10,443 nucleotides of DNA from Oscillospiraceae bacterium. Lineage in GTDB: Bacteria; Bacillota_A; Clostridia; Oscillospirales; Oscillospiraceae. Below the pieces are notes generated by a model, which was given only the letters and a program-made list of their open reading frames with translations, was not told where the DNA came from and did not search any database. Of the stretch, positions 1 to 7,017 are shown piece by piece; position 1 is the stretch's first letter, and each line of letters starts with the position of its first letter. The position numbers were made by a program, and so were the translations under genes. The DNA is taken from positions 1 to 10,443 of the forward strand of contig JAFUPG010000085.1 in NCBI GenBank assembly GCA_017481325.1, in the 5' to 3' direction.

Positions 1-1
1 C

Positions 2-1591
2 TACAAGGGCAAGTACTGCAAGCCCTGCGAGAGCTTCTGGACCGAGAGCCAGCTGGTGGAGGGCAAGTGCCCCGACTGCGGCCGTGAGGTCATGGACGCC
101 GAGGAAGAGGCTTATTTCTTCCGTCTGAGCAAGTATTCCGACCGCATTCGTGACCTGCTGGAGAACACCGATTTCCTGGAGCCCCGCAGCCGTGTCAACG
201 AGATGGTCAATAACTTCATCAAGCCCGGCCTGGAGGATCTGTGCGTCAGCCGTACCAGCTTCACCTGGGGTGTGCCTGTGGATTTCGACCCCGGCCATGT
301 GGTCTACGTCTGGATCGATGCCCTCTTTAACTATATGACCGCCCTGGGCTTTGAGAATGACAAGTACGACGATCTGGCCGACTTCTGGCCTGCGGATGTC
401 CACTTTGTGGGCAAGGAGATCGTCCGTTTCCACTCCATCATCTGGCCCGCCATGCTCATGAGCCTGGATCTGCCCCTGCCCAAGAAGGTCTACGGCCACG
501 GCTGGCTGAACTTCAACGGCGAGAAGATGTCCAAGTCCCGTGGCAACGTGGTGGACCCCTACCTGCTCTCTGAGCGTTTCGGTGTGGATGCCCTGCGTTT
601 CTTCCTGCTGCGCACCTTCCCCTTCGGCTCCGACGGTAACTTCACCAACGAGCTTTTGATCAATACCATCAATGTGGATCTGGCCAATGTCCTGGGCAAT
701 CTGGTCTCCCGCACCACCGCCATGGCCCAGAAGTATTTTGACAGCAACCTGACCGCCGGCGGCGAGACTGCCGAACTGGATCAGGAGCTGAAGGCTCTGG
801 CCGACGAGGTCATTGCCAACTACTCCAAGCAGATGGATGCCTTCCAGTTCTCCGTGGCGCTGAACGAGGCCTTCCGCCTGATCAACCGTGCCAATAAGTA
901 TATCGACGAGACCGCTCCCTGGATTCTGGCCAAGAGCGAGGAGACCAAGCCCCGCCTGTTGACGGTGCTGAAGAACCTCTGCGAGTGCATCCGCATCGGT
1001 GCCATCCTGATCTCTCCTGTGATGCCCGACTCCTCCACTGCCATTTTGAACCAGCTGAATGTGCCTGCCGAGGCACGCACCTGGGATGCTCTGTGCTACT
1101 GCGCAGACGAGAACGCTGTCTGGACCACCTCCGTGGCCGCCCCTCTCTTCCCCAGAATCGACATGGAGAAGGAGCTGGCCGCTCTGGAAGAGCTGAAGGC
1201 ACAGGCTGCCAAGGCTGCTCTGCCCGCTCTGGAGATCGAGCCCTACACCGAGGAGAAGGTGGATTTTGACACCTTCTGCAAGTCCGACTTCCGTGCGGTG
1301 AAGGTCAAGGCCTGCCAGAACGTGAAGAAGTCCGACAAACTGCTGCAGTTCACTCTGGATGACGGCAGCGGCACCGACCGTCAGATCCTCTCCGGCATTG
1401 CCAAGTTCTACAAGGCCGAGGAGCTGGTAGGCAAGACCTTAGTCGCCATCACCAACCTGCCCCCCAGAAAGATGATGGGTCGTGAGTCCTGCGGCATGCT
1501 GCTTTCCGCCGTCCACACCGAGAAGGGTGAGGAGAAGCTGAACCTCATCATGCTGGACGACAAGATCCCGGCCGGCGCAAAGCTCTGCTAA
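2..1591 (+). CDS. metG: Methionyl-tRNA synthetase, 3' part (5' end outside window)
   Basis: This cytoplasmic class I aminoacyl-tRNA synthetase charges tRNA-Met with methionine using ATP. The reading frame is open from base 2 with no start, so the gene begins upstream; about 120 N-terminal residues, including the HIGH motif, are missing by comparison with the usual length of about 640-650. Visible features, in order, are a zinc knuckle with Cys codons at 17, 26, 68 and 77 (CKPC...CPDC), the catalytic-domain segments around VYVWIDALFNY and FVGKEIVRFHSIIWPA, the KMSKS motif at 524-538, an anticodon-binding helical domain (about 600-1130), and a C-terminal tRNA-binding OB-fold of the Trbp111 type (about 1261-1588, with DFRAVKVKAC and LPPRKMMGRESCGMLL). 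The single C4 knuckle plus fused OB domain is the arrangement usual in Firmicutes. The gene ends in TAA and is followed 14 bases later by a terminator. An internal ATG at 92 is not a credible start because homology runs through it. Confidence 0.97.
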   Translation, partial: YKGKYCKPCESFWTESQLVEGKCPDCGREVMDAEEEAYFFRLSKYSDRIRDLLENTDFLEPRSRVNEMVNNFIKPGLEDLCVSRTSFTWGVPVDFDPGHVVYVWIDALFNYMTALGFENDKYDDLADFWPADVHFVGKEIVRFHSIIWPAMLMSLDLPLPKKVYGHGWLNFNGEKMSKSRGNVVDPYLLSERFGVDALRFFLLRTFPFGSDGNFTNELLINTINVDLANVLGNLVSRTTAMAQKYFDSNLTAGGETAELDQELKALADEVIANYSKQMDAFQFSVALNEAFRLINRANKYIDETAPWILAKSEETKPRLLTVLKNLCECIRIGAILISPVMPDSSTAILNQLNVPAEARTWDALCYCADENAVWTTSVAAPLFPRIDMEKELAALEELKAQAAKAALPALEIEPYTEEKVDFDTFCKSDFRAVKVKACQNVKKSDKLLQFTLDDGSGTDRQILSGIAKFYKAEELVGKTLVAITNLPPRKMMGRESCGMLLSAVHTEKGEEKLNLIMLDDKIPAGAKLC

Positions 1592-1604
1592 ATGAAGATA
1601 AAAG

Positions 1605-1640
1605 AAAACTCTCTGCATTGCAAAATGCAGAGAGTTTTTT
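1605..1640. terminator. Bidirectional intrinsic terminator between metG and the convergent lipoprotein gene
   Basis: The arms AAACTCTCTGCATT (1606-1619) and AATGCAGAGAGTTT (1624-1637) pair perfectly over 14 bp around a GCAA tetraloop (1620-1623), a GNRA-type loop. A T-tract follows on the plus strand (1635-1640), and the A-rich sequence at 1599-1608 gives a T-tract on the minus strand. It lies between the convergent stops at 1591 and 1652, so it can serve both genes. Confidence 0.93.
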
Positions 1641-1651
1641 ACTGTTGCTGT

Positions 1652-2218
1652 TCAGGCGGTGAAATAGAAGCACAGCTGCACCGTGTCCCCGTTGAGGACG
1701 GTCAGGGTCACGTAGTTGCCGGTATGATCCTCCCAGCGGATCAGGCCGGTGTCGGAGACCAGAGCTGCGCCGTAGAGCTGGGTCATGGCATTGCTCCATT
1801 CCACATAGACGCTCTGGGGATCGGCATTGCCGGAGGAGGTGCAGGAGATGCGGTTGTAATCGCCCATAAAGGAGTGCTGTACCTGGGTAAAGCGGAGGTC
1901 GTTGGTGGTCACATTGTTATAGACGTAGTAGGTCACATTGTTGGCATCAAAGGAGAAGGCAGGTTCCACACCCTCGGCGGCGATGACATCCTCTAGGCTA
2001 TAGGACTTGCTGCTTAAGCCCTTGTAGTTGATGTGGTTGTGATCATGCTCCTCCGTGCCACCGTCGGTGGGAGTGGCGGAGGTGGGGGCTTCCGTGGTGC
2101 CGGGCTGGGTATGGGCACTGTGATCGTGGGGGTCTGTGGGAGTAGCTTCCTCGCTGCCACAGCCCACCAGAGCCAGCAGCATCAGAGCACTGAGCAGAAG
2201 TGCAAAAATTCGCTTCAT
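1652..2218 (-). CDS. His-rich lipoprotein of unknown function
   Basis: I do not recognise a family. The 188-residue product starts MKRIFALLLSALMLLALVGC, a lipoprotein signal peptide with lipobox LVGC and lipidated Cys20, so it should be anchored on the outer face of the membrane. Residues about 25-62 form a low-complexity Thr/Pro/Asp linker holding two His clusters, HDHSAH (31-36) and HDHNH (58-62), which could bind a metal; this is inference. The remaining 120 or so residues look like a compact beta-rich domain rich in Tyr, Asn, Thr and Val. The start was chosen for the signal peptide and for a GGAGG ribosome binding site 9-10 bases upstream; the frame extends 35 codons further upstream without a credible signal. 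It lies 58 bases downstream of queT on the same strand with no clear terminator between, so co-transcription is plausible. An upstream promoter of its own was not evident. Confidence 0.85.
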   Translation of the reverse strand: MKRIFALLLSALMLLALVGCGSEEATPTDPHDHSAHTQPGTTEAPTSATPTDGGTEEHDHNHINYKGLSSKSYSLEDVIAAEGVEPAFSFDANNVTYYVYNNVTTNDLRFTQVQHSFMGDYNRISCTSSGNADPQSVYVEWSNAMTQLYGAALVSDTGLIRWEDHTGNYVTLTVLNGDTVQLCFYFTA

Positions 2219-2244
2219 AATGAATTCCTCCAATGGTTTGATTG

Positions 2245-2266
2245 GGCATAGAATCCGCCCTATGCC
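2245..2266. repeat. Stem-loop between queT and the lipoprotein gene
   Basis: GGCATAG (2245-2251) and CTATGCC (2260-2266) form a perfect 7-bp inverted repeat with an 8-base loop. No T-tract follows on the minus strand, so it is not a convincing terminator. It could be an mRNA processing or stabilising hairpin in a queT-lipoprotein transcript, or an operator. Confidence 0.5.
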
Positions 2267-2276
2267 ATAAACTGTA

Positions 2277-2783
2277 CTACCGGAAAATTCTGTTCCCAAG
2301 CCCCCGGTGAGACAGAGCTCCATAGAGGGCGATGCCCAGGGTGAACAGCACCGCCAGCTCTCCTGCCGCTACACACAGAGCATTGAACCAGAAACTGCTG
2401 CCTTCAATGTAGATGCTCAGCTCTGCGCCCACCAGAAGTCCGTTGACCAGCGCCGGCATGCACAGGGCGAGAAGGGGGAGCTTCCAAAGGCGCACATTGC
2501 GCAGCATGTACATCCCCAGAGCAGCCAAAAGGCTGGCCGCTGTGCCAATGAAAAAGTCCAGGGGCAGCGCTCCTGCCTGGGTCAGGTTAAACAGCAGGCA
2601 GCCCAGAGCAAGGCCGGGGATCGCCGCCGGGGTGAACAGCGCCAGAACACACAGCGCCTCTGCCGCACGGAATTGCACCGCCATAGAGGCGGAATTAGGC
2701 AGCAGCAGGTTCTGCAGCAGGCACAGGCAGACGTACAGTGCGGCGATAATAGCCGCTTGGGTCAGGTATTTTGTTGTTTTCAT
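2277..2783 (-). CDS. queT: QueT-type queuosine precursor transporter (ECF S component)
   Basis: This 168-residue, very hydrophobic protein matches the QueT family (COG4708), thought to be the substrate-binding S component of an energy-coupling factor transporter for queuosine precursors (preQ0/preQ1). It probably works with shared EcfA/EcfT energising units encoded elsewhere; none are in this window. Family hallmarks include the N-terminal TQAAIIAALYVCLCLL helix, AVQFRAAEAL near residues 35-44, FTPAAIPGLALGCLLFN near 50-66, and a GTAASLLAALGMYMLR helix. About five to six membrane segments are visible, and the length is normal for the family. The ATG at 2783 has GGAG 8 bases upstream. The leader carries a preQ1-I riboswitch and a good sigma-A promoter, which independently supports the substrate assignment. 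The His-rich lipoprotein gene follows on the same strand. Confidence 0.93.
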   Translation of the reverse strand: MKTTKYLTQAAIIAALYVCLCLLQNLLLPNSASMAVQFRAAEALCVLALFTPAAIPGLALGCLLFNLTQAGALPLDFFIGTAASLLAALGMYMLRNVRLWKLPLLALCMPALVNGLLVGAELSIYIEGSSFWFNALCVAAGELAVLFTLGIALYGALSHRGLGNRIFR

Positions 2784-2791
2784 GTTTCATT

Positions 2792-2833
2792 CTCCATAGT
2801 TTTGTTTTTCGACAGGATGGTTTCGAACTGTCG
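2792..2833 (-). promoter_or_regulatory. preQ1-I riboswitch controlling queT translation
   Basis: Read on the minus strand, the leader has stem P1 CGACAG (2833-2828) pairing with CTGTCG (2815-2810). The 12-base loop TTCGAAACCATC is followed by the A-rich tail AAAAACAAAACTATGGAG. Loop CCAU (2820-2817) can pair with tail AUGG (2797-2794) to form the P2 pseudoknot typical of class I preQ1 aptamers. That pairing takes up the GG of the queT Shine-Dalgarno (GGAG, 2795-2792), so ligand binding should block ribosome entry. The small size, the A-rich tail and the position before a queT gene all agree with the known class. The class was identified by eye, without a covariance-model search. Confidence 0.88.
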
Positions 2834-2843
2834 TGATGTAAGC

Positions 2844-2872
2844 ATTCTATCCCAAAAAAACGATTTCGTCAA
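2844..2872 (-). promoter_or_regulatory. Sigma-A promoter of queT, overlapping the end of traX
   Basis: On the minus strand TTGACG (2872-2867) is separated by exactly 17 bases from TAGAAT (2849-2844), each matching 5 of 6 consensus positions. Transcription would start near 2837-2839, just before the riboswitch stem. The TGA inside the -35 box is the stop codon of the upstream traX-like gene. Confidence 0.85.
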
Positions 2873-3606
2873 GCAATAAGATGCAAAATCATCATATGTA
2901 CGGGATAAAACAGATAAAATCCCCACTGCAAAGTCCGTTTTCCCAGGGGAGAGACAGGTGTTTTGCCCTTTTTACCGTTATAAAGGAAAATCAGCGGCAG
3001 TGCTGCCAGGGCAAAAAGCTGGATCAGCTGCCACCGGTCGGGCAGAGCAAAGACCGCTGTGCTTCCCAGCAGAAGATTTTTTACCTGGAAGGCATAGGCG
3101 ATGAGCTGGGTATGGAACAGAGCCACAAAGCTTCCCAAAAGGCAGAGCAGCGGCTTTTTCCGCAGATAGAAGAAGCACAGCGCCAACAGCAGCCCCTTAG
3201 CGCCGTAATCCGTGGACAGGAAACCGAAATGATACAGCACAAAGACCGCCAAGGCCGGCAGAGGTGCCAGAAGACGAAGCTTTTTTCGTCCGGCAAGGGC
3301 GTCTGTGGCCCAAAGCACCAGCAGAGCAATGAGCAGGGTAAAAAACACATTCCCCTTGGTGAAATAGCTCTCATAACCGCAGAACAGACAAAAGGGAATC
3401 TGGGACAGCAGGGCAAAGAGTCCCATGCGCAGTGCGTAGCGCAGGCGGTTGGAGCTGTGCTCGTAGCCGTTGACCAGCAAAAAGACATAAAGGGGAAATG
3501 CGAGCCGGCCGATCCAGCGCAGAGGGGAGAGCGCCGGGAAGAGATATCCGATGTGATCCAGCAGCATGCAGCAGCTGGCAATGATCCGCAGGCAAAGGGC
3601 TGACAT
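2869..3606 (-). CDS. TraX-family integral membrane protein
   Basis: The 245-residue product is a polytopic membrane protein of the TraX family (PF05857). In the F plasmid TraX acetylates the N-terminus of pilin; chromosomal Firmicute members have no settled role, though their fold resembles acyltransferase-3 enzymes. Hallmarks are the N-terminal LRIIASCCMLLDHIGYLF with its conserved Asp-His, LRWIGRLAFPLYVFLLVNGYEH, an LLSQIPF segment, and the terminal FYPVHMMILHLI. About eight membrane helices are visible. The start at 3606 has AAAGGAGG 7 bases upstream; the longer frame from 3660 would bury that ribosome site inside the gene and place the start upstream of the promoter. No pilin or conjugation genes are nearby, so a plasmid-transfer role is unlikely. 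The gene is divergent from pstS, with 145 bases between the starts, and its stop codon lies within the queT promoter. The family call is by recognition of sequence motifs. Confidence 0.88.
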   Translation of the reverse strand: MSALCLRIIASCCMLLDHIGYLFPALSPLRWIGRLAFPLYVFLLVNGYEHSSNRLRYALRMGLFALLSQIPFCLFCGYESYFTKGNVFFTLLIALLVLWATDALAGRKKLRLLAPLPALAVFVLYHFGFLSTDYGAKGLLLALCFFYLRKKPLLCLLGSFVALFHTQLIAYAFQVKNLLLGSTAVFALPDRWQLIQLFALAALPLIFLYNGKKGKTPVSPLGKRTLQWGFYLFYPVHMMILHLIA

Positions 3607-3631
3607 GGCACAGCCTCCTTTCATGTTTCTC

Positions 3632-3660
3632 ATTATAGCGCAGGCAGAGGGGAGAAGCAA
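3632..3660 (-). promoter_or_regulatory. Probable sigma-A promoter of the traX-like gene
   Basis: On the minus strand a perfect TATAAT (3637-3632) lies 17 bases downstream of TTGCTT (3660-3655), a weak -35 box matching 3 of 6 positions. The start point would be near 3625, giving a short leader that just contains the ribosome binding site. The TTTTAC repeats of the putative PhoP box lie immediately upstream of this promoter. Confidence 0.65.
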
Positions 3661-3662
3661 TG

Positions 3663-3705
3663 AATTTTACAAGAATTTTACCTTTTTCAGGGTGTGGATT
3701 TTACA
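3663..3705 (+). promoter_or_regulatory. Putative PhoP box upstream of the pst operon
   Basis: AATTTTAC occurs at 3663-3670 and again at 3674-3681, exactly 11 bases apart, and TTTTACA recurs at 3699-3705. PhoB/PhoP regulators bind direct repeats with 11-base periodicity, in Gram-positive bacteria of the TTTACA/TTAACA type, so this is a credible phosphate-starvation operator. The pstS -10 is less clear; TAAACT at 3715-3720 is one candidate. A poor -35 fits an activator-dependent promoter. Confidence 0.6.
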
Positions 3706-3751
3706 GCCGGGGGCTAAACTATGGATAGATCACAGAAAGGAGTGTTCTACT

Positions 3752-4582
3752 ATGAAAAAGATCGTAATTACTGTTTTGATTCTCTGCCTTCTGCTGTGTG
3801 CAGTGGCCTGCGGCACAGAGGGACAGACCATTACCGTTATTTCCCGTGAGGAGGGCTCCGGCACTCGCAGCGCCTTTGCAGAGCTTACCGGAGTGGAGCA
3901 GGACGGCATTGACCGCACCGCAGCCAGAGCGGAGATCAGTTCCTCCACGGTGGTGGTGCTCCAGACCGTGGCGGGCAACAAAAACGCCATCGGCTACATC
4001 TCTCTTGGCGCTCTCAACGAGCAGGTCAAGGCGCTGAAGGTGGACGGCACAGCCGCCTCCGCTGCCACGGTAAAGGATGGCAGCTATCCTCTGGCCAGAC
4101 CCTTCCTGCTGGGTACTTTGGGCGAAAATCGCCCGGAGGTGCAGGATTTTATGGACTATATTCTCAGCGATTTGGGTCAGCAGGTGATCGGCGAAGCCGG
4201 TTATGTGACCGTGAGCGAGGGGAGCTATGCGGCTTCCGATCTCAGCGGCACCGTGAAGGTAGCGGGCTCCACCTCCGTGGCACCGGTCATGGAGAAGCTG
4301 GCAGAGGCATACATGGCGCTGAATCCCAATGTCAAGGTGGAGATCCAGACCTTCGACTCCTCCATCGGCCTGTCCTCCCTGGCAGAGGGACTATGTGACA
4401 TTGCCATGAGCTCCCGCAATCTGAAGGATAGTGAAATTGCCAAGGGTATTGTGCCCACCACCATCTGCATGGATGGTATTGCGGTGATCGTCAATGGCGA
4501 CAACGCTGTGGACGGCCTGACTATGGAGCAGCTGCGTGCGATCTTCATGGGCGAGATCAGCGATTGGACTCAGGTGGCATGA
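3752..4582 (+). CDS. pstS: Phosphate-binding lipoprotein PstS with permuted half order
   Basis: This is the extracellular phosphate receptor of the Pst ABC transporter, 276 residues. It begins with a lipoprotein signal peptide (lipobox AVAC, Cys20). The two halves are in reversed order. Residues about 26-160 match the C-terminal half of classical PstS: ISREEGSGTR (30-39, the Arg/Ser/Gly/Thr phosphate loop), AIGYISLGAL and the DFMDYILSDLGQQVI tail. Residues about 168-276 match the N-terminal half: AGSTSVAPVMEKLA (171-184), FDSSIGLSSL (201-210), CDIAMSSR (215-222) and LTMEQLRAIFMGEISDW. All expected phosphate contacts seem present, so the fold is probably a circular permutation rather than a broken gene. 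I recall similar order in other Clostridia, but could not check. The start has AAAGGAG 9 bases upstream. The stop overlaps the pstC start by 4 bases (ATGA). Two unrelated fused domains are unlikely given the completeness of the motifs. Confidence 0.9.
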   Translation: MKKIVITVLILCLLLCAVACGTEGQTITVISREEGSGTRSAFAELTGVEQDGIDRTAARAEISSSTVVVLQTVAGNKNAIGYISLGALNEQVKALKVDGTAASAATVKDGSYPLARPFLLGTLGENRPEVQDFMDYILSDLGQQVIGEAGYVTVSEGSYAASDLSGTVKVAGSTSVAPVMEKLAEAYMALNPNVKVEIQTFDSSIGLSSLAEGLCDIAMSSRNLKDSEIAKGIVPTTICMDGIAVIVNGDNAVDGLTMEQLRAIFMGEISDWTQVA

Positions 4583-5433
4583 GACAGAAATTCAAGGAGA
4601 GCGCCATGCAGGCGGTGTTCGCCTTCACAGCCTGCATCTCCGTCATTGCGGTGGTGCTGATCTGCCTCTTCCTCTTTGGGAACGGCTTCCCCACCATAGG
4701 GAAAATCGGCGTGGGGAAATTCCTGTTCGGCACCACCTGGTCTCCGATGCAGGAGCAATACGGCATCTTCCCCATGATCGTCGCCAGCATTTTTGTCACT
4801 GCCGGAGCCATTTTGATCGGCGTTCCCATCGGGGTGCTCTGCGCCTTGTTTATGGCGCACTACTGCCCCAGGCGCTTTTACCGCCCCTTGAAATCCGCTG
4901 TGGAGCTGCTGGCAGGCATTCCTTCCATTGTCTATGGCTTTTTCGGTCTGGTGGTGCTGGTGCCCCTGATGCAGCAGCTTTTGGGCGGCAGCGGCAAGGG
5001 TATGCTCACCGCTTCGGTGATGCTGGGCATTATGATCCTGCCCACGGTGATCAATATTTCCGAATCCGCCTTGCGTGCGGTGCCGCAGAGCTACTACGAG
5101 GGCTCTGTGGCACTGGGTGCAGACCATGAGCGCAGTGTCTTTTCCGCTGTGCTCCCGGCGGCACGCTCCGGCATTTTGGCTGCAGTAATTCTGGGCATTG
5201 GCAGAGCCGTGGGAGAGACTATGGCGGTGGTCATGGTGGCAGGCAATCAGGCCATGCTCCCGGAAAAAATCACCGACGGCATCCGCACCCTGACAGCCAA
5301 TATCGTCCTGGAGATGGGCTATGCCGCAGATCTCCACCGTGAGGCGCTGATCGCCTGCGGCGTGGTGCTCTTTGTGTTCATTCTCCTGATCAATCTGTGC
5401 TTCTCGGCGCTGAAAAGGAGGGAAAAGGCATGA
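4579..5433 (+). CDS. pstC: Phosphate ABC transporter permease PstC
   Basis: PstC is one of the two membrane subunits that form the phosphate channel; it pairs with PstA and is driven by PstB. The 284-residue product has a first membrane helix near residues 11-32, a short external segment (FPTIGKIGVGKFLFGTTWSP), and then five further helices. [22 protein letters not shown] is a family hallmark. The cytoplasmic EAA loop, which docks onto the ATPase, starts at EGSVALGA (about 174) and runs through VLPAARSGI to GRAVGETMAVVMVAGN. The length is normal. The ATG at 4579 overlaps the pstS stop as ATGA. Its ribosome site is poor (AGGTGG only one base away), so translation probably depends on coupling to pstS. 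A TTG at 4564 in the same frame would add five residues and is less likely. Confidence 0.96.
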   Translation: MRQKFKESAMQAVFAFTACISVIAVVLICLFLFGNGFPTIGKIGVGKFLFGTTWSPMQEQYGIFPMIVASIFVTAGAILIGVPIGVLCALFMAHYCPRRFYRPLKSAVELLAGIPSIVYGFFGLVVLVPLMQQLLGGSGKGMLTASVMLGIMILPTVINISESALRAVPQSYYEGSVALGADHERSVFSAVLPAARSGILAAVILGIGRAVGETMAVVMVAGNQAMLPEKITDGIRTLTANIVLEMGYAADLHREALIACGVVLFVFILLINLCFSALKRREKA

Positions 5434-6251
5434 TGAAAACCCGTCGGATCATAGGGAAATCCATGGTTCTGCTGTCGGCGGCGCTGGTCTTTGTCCTGCT
5501 GCTGGCGCTTCTTGCCTATATCCTGATTCGGGGCATTCCCCATCTGCGCCCCGGCCTCTTTGCCTGGAACTATACGACGGAAAACCTGTCCCTACTGCCT
5601 GCCCTGGTCAACACGGTGCAGATGGTGCTGCTGACCCTTTTGATCGCTGTACCCTGCGGCGTGGGCGGCGCCGTTTACCTGGTGGAGTACGCTCCACGGG
5701 GCAGCCGTTTGGTAAAGCTGATCCGTACCACTGCCGAGACCCTCTCGGGCATTCCCTCCATTGTCTACGGCCTTTTTGGCTATTTGATGTTCGTTCTGGC
5801 CTGCCGCATGGGCAATTCACTGCTCTCCGGCGCTCTGACCTTGGCGATTATGGTCTTGCCGACGCTCCTGCGCACCACGGAAGAGGCGCTGATAGCTGTA
5901 CCGGACAGCTTCCGGGAGGGCAGCTTCGGTCTTGGGGCGGGAAAGCTGCGGACGGTGTTTCGCATTGTCCTTCCGGCGGCTATGCCGGGGATCTCCTCGG
6001 GCATTGTCCTTGCCATTGGCAGGATCGTCGGTGAGACCGCCGCTCTGATCTACACCGCCGGTACGGTTACGGGACATGCCCAGGGTCTCATGGACTCCGG
6101 TCGCACGCTGGCCATCCATCTGTACTGCCTCCTAAACGAGGGGCTCTACATGGACGAGGCCTATGCCACAGCGGTGGTACTTCTGGTGCTGGTCGTCGGC
6201 ATCAACGCCCTGTCCAACGCCTTAGCCAAATATCTGGTAAAAGGCAGATAA
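5430..6251 (+). CDS. pstA: Phosphate ABC transporter permease PstA
   Basis: PstA is the second channel subunit of the phosphate importer and dimerises with PstC. The 273-residue product has six predicted membrane helices, the first at about residues 9-32. It carries the [21 protein letters not shown] segment, parallel to that of PstC, and an EAA loop at [20 protein letters not shown] (from about residue 163), followed by [15 protein letters not shown]. The length is slightly short of the commonly seen 280-300 but nothing essential appears missing. Two ATG codons stand in tandem; the first (5430) overlaps the pstC stop as ATGA and lies 7 bases after AGGAGGG, so it is preferred over the second at 5433. 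The next gene, pstB, follows after 13 bases. Confidence 0.96.
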   Translation: MMKTRRIIGKSMVLLSAALVFVLLLALLAYILIRGIPHLRPGLFAWNYTTENLSLLPALVNTVQMVLLTLLIAVPCGVGGAVYLVEYAPRGSRLVKLIRTTAETLSGIPSIVYGLFGYLMFVLACRMGNSLLSGALTLAIMVLPTLLRTTEEALIAVPDSFREGSFGLGAGKLRTVFRIVLPAAMPGISSGIVLAIGRIVGETAALIYTAGTVTGHAQGLMDSGRTLAIHLYCLLNEGLYMDEAYATAVVLLVLVVGINALSNALAKYLVKGR

Positions 6252-6264
6252 AAGAGGAACCACA

Positions 6265-7017
6265 ATGAATCAATTTCAAATTCAAAATTTAAATCTGTAT
6301 TACGGCAGCTTTCAGGCACTGAAAAATATCAACCTGACCTTGCCGGATAAGTGCATTACCGCCTTCATCGGCCCCTCCGGCTGCGGCAAATCCACCCTTC
6401 TGAAAACCCTGAACCGCATGAACGATCTGGTGGAGGGCTGCCGTGTGGAGGGGAAGGTCTATCTGGACGGCGCAGATATTTATGACAAAAAATGCGACGT
6501 CAATCTACTGCGCAAACGGGTGGGAATGGTGTTTCAGAAGCCCAATCCCTTCCCCATGAGCATTTTTGACAATGTGGCCTACGGCCCCCGTACCCACAGC
6601 CGTGTCAGCAGGGCGAAGCTGGAGGAGATCGTGGAAAAATCCCTCCGTGGGGCTGCCCTCTGGGACGAGGTGAAGGATCGGCTGAAAAAGTCCGCCCTTG
6701 GCCTCTCCGGCGGTCAGCAGCAGCGGCTCTGTATTGCCCGTGCTCTGGCGGTAGAGCCGGAGGTGCTTCTCATGGATGAACCCACCAGTGCTTTGGACCC
6801 CATTTCAACTTCTCGCATCGAAGAACTTGCAACGGAATTAAAAAAGAGGTATACTATTGTCATGGTTACCCACAATATGCAGCAGGCTGCACGGATCTCC
6901 GACCACACCGCCTTCTTTCTCCTGGGGCAGATGGTAGAATTCGCTCCCACTGAGCTACTGTTCTCCATGCCCTCCGACCGTCGCACGGAGGATTATATCA
7001 CAGGGAGGTTCGGCTGA
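6265..7017 (+). CDS. pstB: Phosphate ABC transporter ATP-binding protein PstB
   Basis: PstB is the cytoplasmic ATPase that powers phosphate uptake through PstC-PstA. The 250-residue product, normal for the family, has Walker [10 protein letters not shown] (36-44), a Q-loop in [23 protein letters not shown], signature LSGGQ (147-151), Walker B VLLMDE (167-172) with catalytic Glu172, and the switch His203 in VTHN. The KPNPFPMSI stretch and [11 protein letters not shown] are typical of PstB and separate it from other importer ATPases. The ATG at 6265 has an AGAGGA ribosome site 6 bases upstream. Its stop overlaps the phoU start by one base (TGATG), so the two are translationally coupled. The first dozen codons are AT-rich compared with the rest, which is common near starts. 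Confidence 0.98.
   Translation: MNQFQIQNLNLYYGSFQALKNINLTLPDKCITAFIGPSGCGKSTLLKTLNRMNDLVEGCRVEGKVYLDGADIYDKKCDVNLLRKRVGMVFQKPNPFPMSIFDNVAYGPRTHSRVSRAKLEEIVEKSLRGAALWDEVKDRLKKSALGLSGGQQQRLCIARALAVEPEVLLMDEPTSALDPISTSRIEELATELKKRYTIVMVTHNMQQAARISDHTAFFLLGQMVEFAPTELLFSMPSDRRTEDYITGRFG

Noticed and set aside
2245..2266. Terminator between queT and the lipoprotein gene
   Set aside because: The stem is only 7 bp with no following T-tract on the minus strand; kept only as a stem-loop.
2307..2879. Long plus-strand open frame (190 codons) opposite queT and its leader
   Set aside because: Composition is Gln/His/Arg-rich as expected for an antisense shadow. queT has family motifs, a ribosome site and a riboswitch on the other strand.
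2881..3603. Plus-strand open frame of 240 codons opposite the traX-like gene
   Set aside because: Gln/Lys-rich shadow without family features; the minus-strand TraX motifs, start and promoter explain the region.
2869..3606. TraX-like gene as a sign of a conjugative element
   Set aside because: No relaxase, pilin, coupling protein or integrase is nearby; chromosomal TraX-family genes are common in Firmicutes.
3752..4582. PstS read as a truncated or frameshifted gene because it ends at the usual mid-protein TrpThr segment
   Set aside because: The seemingly missing half is present at the N-terminus after the signal peptide, and the stop overlaps the pstC start neatly, so it is an intact permuted gene.
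4570..5337. Minus-strand open frame of 255 codons opposite pstC
   Set aside because: His/Gln-rich antisense shadow of a hydrophobic membrane gene; no ribosome site of note.
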